A stretch of 64,000 nt of DNA from assembly GCA_020055645.1 (NCBI GenBank), contig CM034547.1, forward strand, positions 57,910,909-57,974,908. Reading direction: 5' to 3'. This DNA comes from Tomocerus qinae (taxonomy: Eukaryota; Arthropoda; Collembola; Entomobryomorpha; Tomoceridae). The translations under genes were made by a program, and so were the position numbers. The notes below the pieces were generated by a model. The model had not been told where the DNA came from. It saw only the letters and a list, made by a program, of their open reading frames with translations, and searched no databases. Within the stretch, counting starts at the first letter, position 1. Each line of letters opens with the position of its first letter. This document shows, piece after piece, positions 58,932 to 64,000 of this stretch.

Positions 58932-61900
58932 TTAACCCACAGAAGATGTAATAAGGTCTGCAATAGTGTCGTCAGTTGAGCGAACAGTCAGTTGAAGGTT
59001 AACTCCATCGGATAAGACCAACTTGGCTCGAGCAAGAACTTCTACATTGCCACGAAACACACCTAAAAATGCAAATGAAGGGAATATTATTTAAATGAAT
59101 GGAATATTTTTCGTCGTTTCACTATTTTAGCAACACGAGTATAACCTGCTAACGCCACGGAATGACTACTTTTCCCTTCAGGCACTCTGTCGCTCCTATC
59201 ACACGGCTGCATTCCTAAGAAATTGATGATATTTTTCACTGCTTCAGGAATTGTATTAGCATTAGATAAAGCGAAAGTTTCTTCGCGTTCCATTTCTAGC
59301 TCATCCCATGAGGCTCCGAAATTGGGTCTCGACACGCCAACAATGTGATCACTTAGATTCACATCCACATCTTCAAGCTAAAAATGCAAGAACACGATAA
59401 AGTAACTAATGAGCCCATTTTTAATTGCAAAATTATGAGTCCCTATAAAATCCTTTTTTGTAACTTCTACTCATTATAGACTACAAAATTGTTTAAACTC
59501 ACAACATATTCGTCATCGTATCCCTCATCTGAATCAGGCAAGCCTGTTTCAGGATCGCAATCTTTGACAATGAACTTAAGAGTGCCTCCTATTGTGCCCG
59601 ATGTGGCTGACTCTAAATCTTCAGGCCACTGAACGACGGCATAAGCAATAGCAGGTGATCCATAAGGTAATTTTGGTATGTTAATTTCGGCCAATTGTCT
59701 GAATCCTTCAGGTAAATCAAGGTGAATTCGAACATTTTCCAGCAGCTGATCAGGTAATGTGTTTTGCACATTAAACTAGAAAAGGATACATTTTATTAAC
59801 TCACCCTATAAACTATGAAATAAACTACCTATGCCATAAGTTTTCATTTTATTTCAGTACGATTATTTCAATTTTGGCAAAAAATTACTTGTAAAACAAA
59901 GTGCCGGCTGAAAACGTGTTTGACGCAAGTGACAACATATTCCGTCTCTGATTCTGTAAGTTGCACCTTGTCACAAGTTTTGAAGAGTCCACCAAGTGGA
60001 AGACGAGACAGTTCCGGTAATTTAACCAACTCGTCTGCGAAAGACACTTCCTTTTGAATAACTTTCTTCGGCTCCACAGGTCTAAGAACTCCTCCGGGTG
60101 GTACTTTTGGTTTACTTTCTTCAGAAGTAGCGGTAGCCAAAGGCACAGATTTTATATCAAAAGGTACTTCTGTGGGACCTTGAATATATCCAGATAGTGC
60201 CTTTTCCAATGCGACCACTGAAGACTGTCCAAATATATACGATACATCAAGGTAGGTAAAATTTTAGATTGTCAGGGTGATACGGCATAAGGTAATTTCA
60301 TGCTCGAAAAACTAGATTTTTTTTGCAACCACATAAGAGGCAACATTGCCCTTTGACCCCTTCAGTTACCTGGTTTCCGTTGCCATTGGCAACGAGGAGC
60401 ATGAAATTACCTTATGTCGCGTCCCCGTCAATCTAAAATTTTACTTACCTTGCGATACATATTAGTGCATTTGTCATCATTTTTTATGAATACAGAAAAA
60501 ATGTAAAAAATTTACCTGTAAGGTGTTCAAAATGTATTGATTGCTTAATGAACGATCTTCAGTAGATAAAAGTTCATAGTATAGAGTAGCACGATCTCTG
60601 ACTTCATCATCAGAGTCCATTTGACATCGCATCAACAGGACAAGAATATTTGGAAGCAAATTGGGACAGAAAGCGGCAAACTGAGCCAGAGCAGACACTG
60701 CAGCAGCTCGTACTGGTGCCTGTTCTAAGATAACTCTATTATAAATGTAACGAATGTACTTCGAGGGTTGTTTTGTCTTAGGTCCTTCTTTCCCCAGTAA
60801 GTTAAGAATCCTGACTGCTAAGCTTGTATGCTCGCAATCTTCAATGAATTCACAGAGATGTGATAATCCTAGACAAGTCAGAAGTTAGTGAACTGTATTA
60901 AAAGTGATATTGTTTTAGGCTCATAAATTATTTAGTTTACCAGTTTCTTTGGCATCTGGATTTTCTTCAATGATAGTAATAATAGTATCAGCAATAGCAG
61001 CTTTGTAATCCAAACCTCCCTCATCTCTTAACAAGGCCGACAAAAATGACATAAGAGTTGAATGTTTTCGAGGAAATTTCAAGCAAAGAGATTTTATTGC
61101 TTGAACCACGACCACTTTAAATTCGTCAGAAATTTCAGAAACAAACGAAGCGATTTGTTTCATCAGACGGTCAATGGAAGATTCTGCACCAGTTTTCAGA
61201 AGAGTAGTTATAGCCAAAGTGGCGATAGAACGATTGGAGTCAGTAATTAAATTCTCCAAATCAACGTTGCAGTTTGTGACAGATGTAGGATGACTTATGG
61301 CAACCTAAGTAGTTTAATATTTTTGCATATAAATAAATAACCTCAATGACATTAGTTACGACTTTGTGACAAAATAGTAATTTTAGGTTTACCTTGTTTA
61401 ACGTCCGAACAGCAGCAAATCGAAGCGCTGGTTTTGGGCTGGAGCAAAACAGTTGAAGGACGCTAACAGCAGGATTTATTTCCCTTGGTGTAATTTTTTT
61501 TAAGTTGATAATAGCATGCGCTGCTTCAAAAATAACCAATTCCGATTTGTGCCGAAGACAAGCTTCAAGAAAATCGAAAAATGGTGAGTCAACTGGATTG
61601 TCTTCCTCATCAACAAGTTTGGCCGCAATACGGATCTAATGTAGTGCATAATATAAAATTAAAAACATTTTACCTGTATATAAAAAGAAACAATTGATTA
61701 ATGATACATTGATAGCACAAATACGTACCAAAAGAGAAACAGCGAACGGAGACTTCATGTGGGATTTTGTTAATTTTGATACCAATTTAGTAACCGCAAG
61801 ACGATCGGCTTTCCGAATGTGGTAAAGAACACCCAGTGCATGATACTGTACCATGACACTACATATTTAAAAACAAAATCATTGATAAGTTTCTATTTTG

Positions 61901-62867
61901 AGAAAATGATTTTTAGTTTTTTGATTTTAATTACGACGGAACGGATAGGAATAAAGGTAACACGTTATATGCATTGCTACCATTTGTGTTGATAATTTTT
62001 TTACTTTTCTGAATTGATGGCTTCTTGGGCTTCTGAAACCCATCTCTTAACTAGTTCTCCACTTCCCGATGTCAAGTGGTAAGCTCTCACCAAAGCTGCA
62101 CTACTAACTGCTGGCAACTTGTCCACGATGGCTTGTTTCAAATACCTTTCGAGAGCTTGGAGCATAGAAGCCTATTTGTTAAAATAGGAAACAGTTTATT
62201 CTTCAATTCTTCCGTCATTCATGAGTACGAAGTATGTAATTAAAAAAATTCCATGCATATGCATATAAGACTACAGAAATTATTACGTCAGTAATTGTGC
62301 ACAAAGCCCGAATAGCAGCTCCACGATAAAGATCTTCCTTTCCAGTCATATCTTTGGTCAAACTAGATGTGACAATTATGACATCTTCGGCTATGTGACT
62401 TAGCTCCTTGATTCCTAAGTAGACCATACGGCGCAACACCGGATCTTTGGACTGAAAAAGTTTGGTCATCGCAAAGAAAGTTTCAGTTGCTTCAGTTGTT
62501 CCGAAAACCTCCCCTTGATTAAGTAGGTATAAAATTTTGGACAAAATTAATGTACATTTTCTTGGATTCAGGAGGGTGTCATTAAAAGCCCTCGCTTCTT
62601 GGAGTACGGTTGTTTTCTCCAGAGACTGGTAAGGATTTGATCCGGCTAAAATATAAGCAAAAATCATTATACGTATAGCATATACATTTTACCTTCTTGT
62701 TCAAACGCTAAATAAATATGAAAAAAATTATTCTTTTTGACATATCAAAATTGAAATCGTGATTATGTTACATATAATAAAGTATTTTTAATGAATGATG
62801 GCAAATAATTTAAAAGTATCTTACTCTTACCTTCCTCCTCTTCTTTCTTTTCTCGTTTAAAATTCAT
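58932..62867 (-). CDS. gammaCOP: Coatomer subunit gamma (COPI coat)
   Basis: This is a subunit of the COPI F-subcomplex. It helps build coats for Golgi-to-ER and intra-Golgi vesicles and binds Arf1 and ArfGAPs. Exons in reading order: 62867-62831, 62645-62287, 62171-62005, 61858-61729, 61635-61393, 61304-60941, 60868-60516, 60224-59889, 59775-59503, 59377-59146, 59062-58932. All junctions are GT-AG and keep frame, summing to 2,625 nt (874 residues), the same as human COPG1. The start [12 protein letters not shown] leads into [18 protein letters not shown] and [12 protein letters not shown], the adaptin N-terminal HEAT trunk (about residues 15-550). [20 protein letters not shown] is in exon 6. 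The linker [11 protein letters not shown] (about 570) precedes the appendage domain (about 610-874), which has [19 protein letters not shown]-like [23 protein letters not shown] and the terminal ITSSVG. Confidence 0.97.
60240..60460. mobile_element. hAT-like MITE in coatomer gamma intron 7
   Basis: The element proper is 60248-60452 (205 bp). It starts CAAGGTAGGTAAAATTTTAG and ends CTAAAATTTTACTTACCTTG, with inverted arms of about 58 bp that run to GGTAATTTCATGCTC. CGATACAT occurs on both sides (60240-60247 and 60453-60460) as an exact 8-bp target duplication, the hAT hallmark. It is non-coding and does not touch the splice sites. Confidence 0.9.
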
Positions 62868-64000
62868 TTTTGAACGCGGACAGAACTAAAGACCGGATTT
62901 CTGATGCCCGTTGAAAGCACTAAATGATGATCAGCGAATGGCGAAGCACAAGACAAAATTAAAAATATTTTTAAAATTGTTTTAGAAATTCCAACCTCAG
63001 ACTGTCGTGATACTAATAATTTATGCCTACGCAGGGCTCCAGTGTCTTTTTCCGGTAATAAAGATAACGGATTAATTGACAAGAAGGGGTAATGACAATT
63101 TGACAAGTGAATGTATTGAATAAGACCATGCAAAAACAGCAGTAGAATAGAATCCACGTCAGTCACTTTGTGTTATTGTATAGTTTTGTATCCTGTCGGT
63201 ATGTGCAATCTAACTAATTATGTAGTGCACTTGACAAGGTTGTAGCGCCAATTACAAATAGTTGTGTGCATTTGCTTTCTAATGACTTCTATTCTTCCTT
63301 CATTAGTAGATTGAAGGTGAAAGTCTTTCAGGTATTGCTTTCTAATCTCAATTAATTATTAAATAATAACGAGAGCTTTGCCAAAAGACATAAATTTATG
63401 AATCAAAAAAGTATTGTCAATGTTAACTGATACCTCCAGCACAAAAATTGTGTTGGATTGGGCGTAGCAAGGTTTTGAGGTGGATTACCAAAGAGAATGT
63501 ATTAACGCAGAAGAAAGTGATACATGACGAAATGAGAGAAAGTTGATTGGGGCTACCTGATTGCTAATTTTTGGGTGATGATTGGTTACGATTTACTGTT
63601 GTGGTATGAATTACGAATGAGAAAAAATACACGCACATTTTTATAGTCTAATAAGTATGATTATGTTTCGACTTTTCTCCTAACTCAGTCAGTCCCTCAG
63701 TCACTAACCCACTACTACAGAGTAACTCAAAACTTTCTCCATCAAACCATAAAAAAACCTCACTTTGTGAAAGGATGTCAAAAACCATGAAAATCGAAAA
63801 AGCACTACAAAATATCACTATTGTAGTTAAAATCATGGATAGGATTAGTGGTAGAAGTATAGCTTTTAAAATTAATGCTATTATAGTTGAGAGAAGAAAA
63901 TGGTAATGGATAAACAACTTAACAACCCTATTTATAATATGATATGATTTGTCTTCAGAATATGCTCAGGGCGTTCCGATAGAGTCAAGAGTCAAAAACT
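62868..64000. other. Upstream region of coatomer gamma; no further gene seen
   Basis: The first part should contain the promoter and 5' UTR of the minus-strand coatomer gene, with TTTTGAAC just before its ATG. No TATA element is obvious. The remaining sequence to the window edge is AT-rich with short open frames only. Confidence 0.4.

Noticed and set aside
62864..63166. 100-codon minus-strand frame just upstream of coatomer gamma
   Set aside because: It overlaps the true start region, has no family resemblance and fits 5' UTR or promoter sequence better.
1..64000. CRISPR arrays, bacterial operons or riboswitches
   Set aside because: Introns, MITEs, a LINE and animal gene families show a eukaryotic genome; the tandem repeats lack a repeat-spacer pattern.

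Overview
This window is nuclear DNA of an arthropod, most likely an insect. It is AT-rich, has spliceosomal GT-AG introns of 60 bp to 6 kb, and holds two conserved animal genes set among many transposable elements. I cannot fix the order from sequence alone.

Layout. (1) 1-9,240 is a pile of mobile DNA. It has a short MITE with a G/C-rich core, two degraded copies of a repeat family that encodes a THAP-like zinc finger, a foldback repeat family, an 817-bp inverted-repeat element split by a 100-N assembly gap, and a nearly intact two-ORF non-LTR retrotransposon (PHD-finger ORF1; endonuclease plus reverse transcriptase ORF2). (2) 9,236-17,860 is the most unusual part: a large multi-gene element read on the + strand. 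Its first gene joins a low-complexity N-terminus, a 57-bp in-frame minisatellite, an OTU-type cysteine protease domain, a Cys/His segment and a MULE-like DDE transposase whose last exons are separated by two short introns. A second gene is unrecognised. A third encodes a USP-type cysteine protease domain. Nearly all the damage in this copy is single-base indels. (3) 19,245-22,068 is a 166-bp satellite array of about 17 copies with higher-order structure. (4) 22,496-29,879 has a 1.3-kb foldback element sitting in a 40-bp minisatellite, plus several palindromic MITEs, and no gene I can recognise. (5) 30,963-56,655 (+) is a complete 18-exon SIPA1L-family RapGAP/PDZ gene, with exons summing to 6,141 nt (2,046 residues). 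(6) 58,932-62,867 (-) is a complete 11-exon coatomer gamma gene, with exons summing to 2,625 nt (874 residues). It converges on SIPA1L and has a hAT-like MITE with an 8-bp target duplication in one intron.

How the parts relate. The two host genes are unbroken over 8.7 kb of coding sequence. Their joins keep frame at every junction, so base accuracy there is good. The retrotransposon is also open throughout and so looks young. The large protease-carrying element between them has at least seven frame breaks but almost no nonsense substitutions, so either it is a recently dead copy or that segment was poorly polished. The coatomer gene is a housekeeping vesicle-coat gene. The SIPA1L gene encodes a Rap GTPase-activating scaffold. 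Nothing suggests the two are functionally linked beyond sharing a 3' intergenic space.
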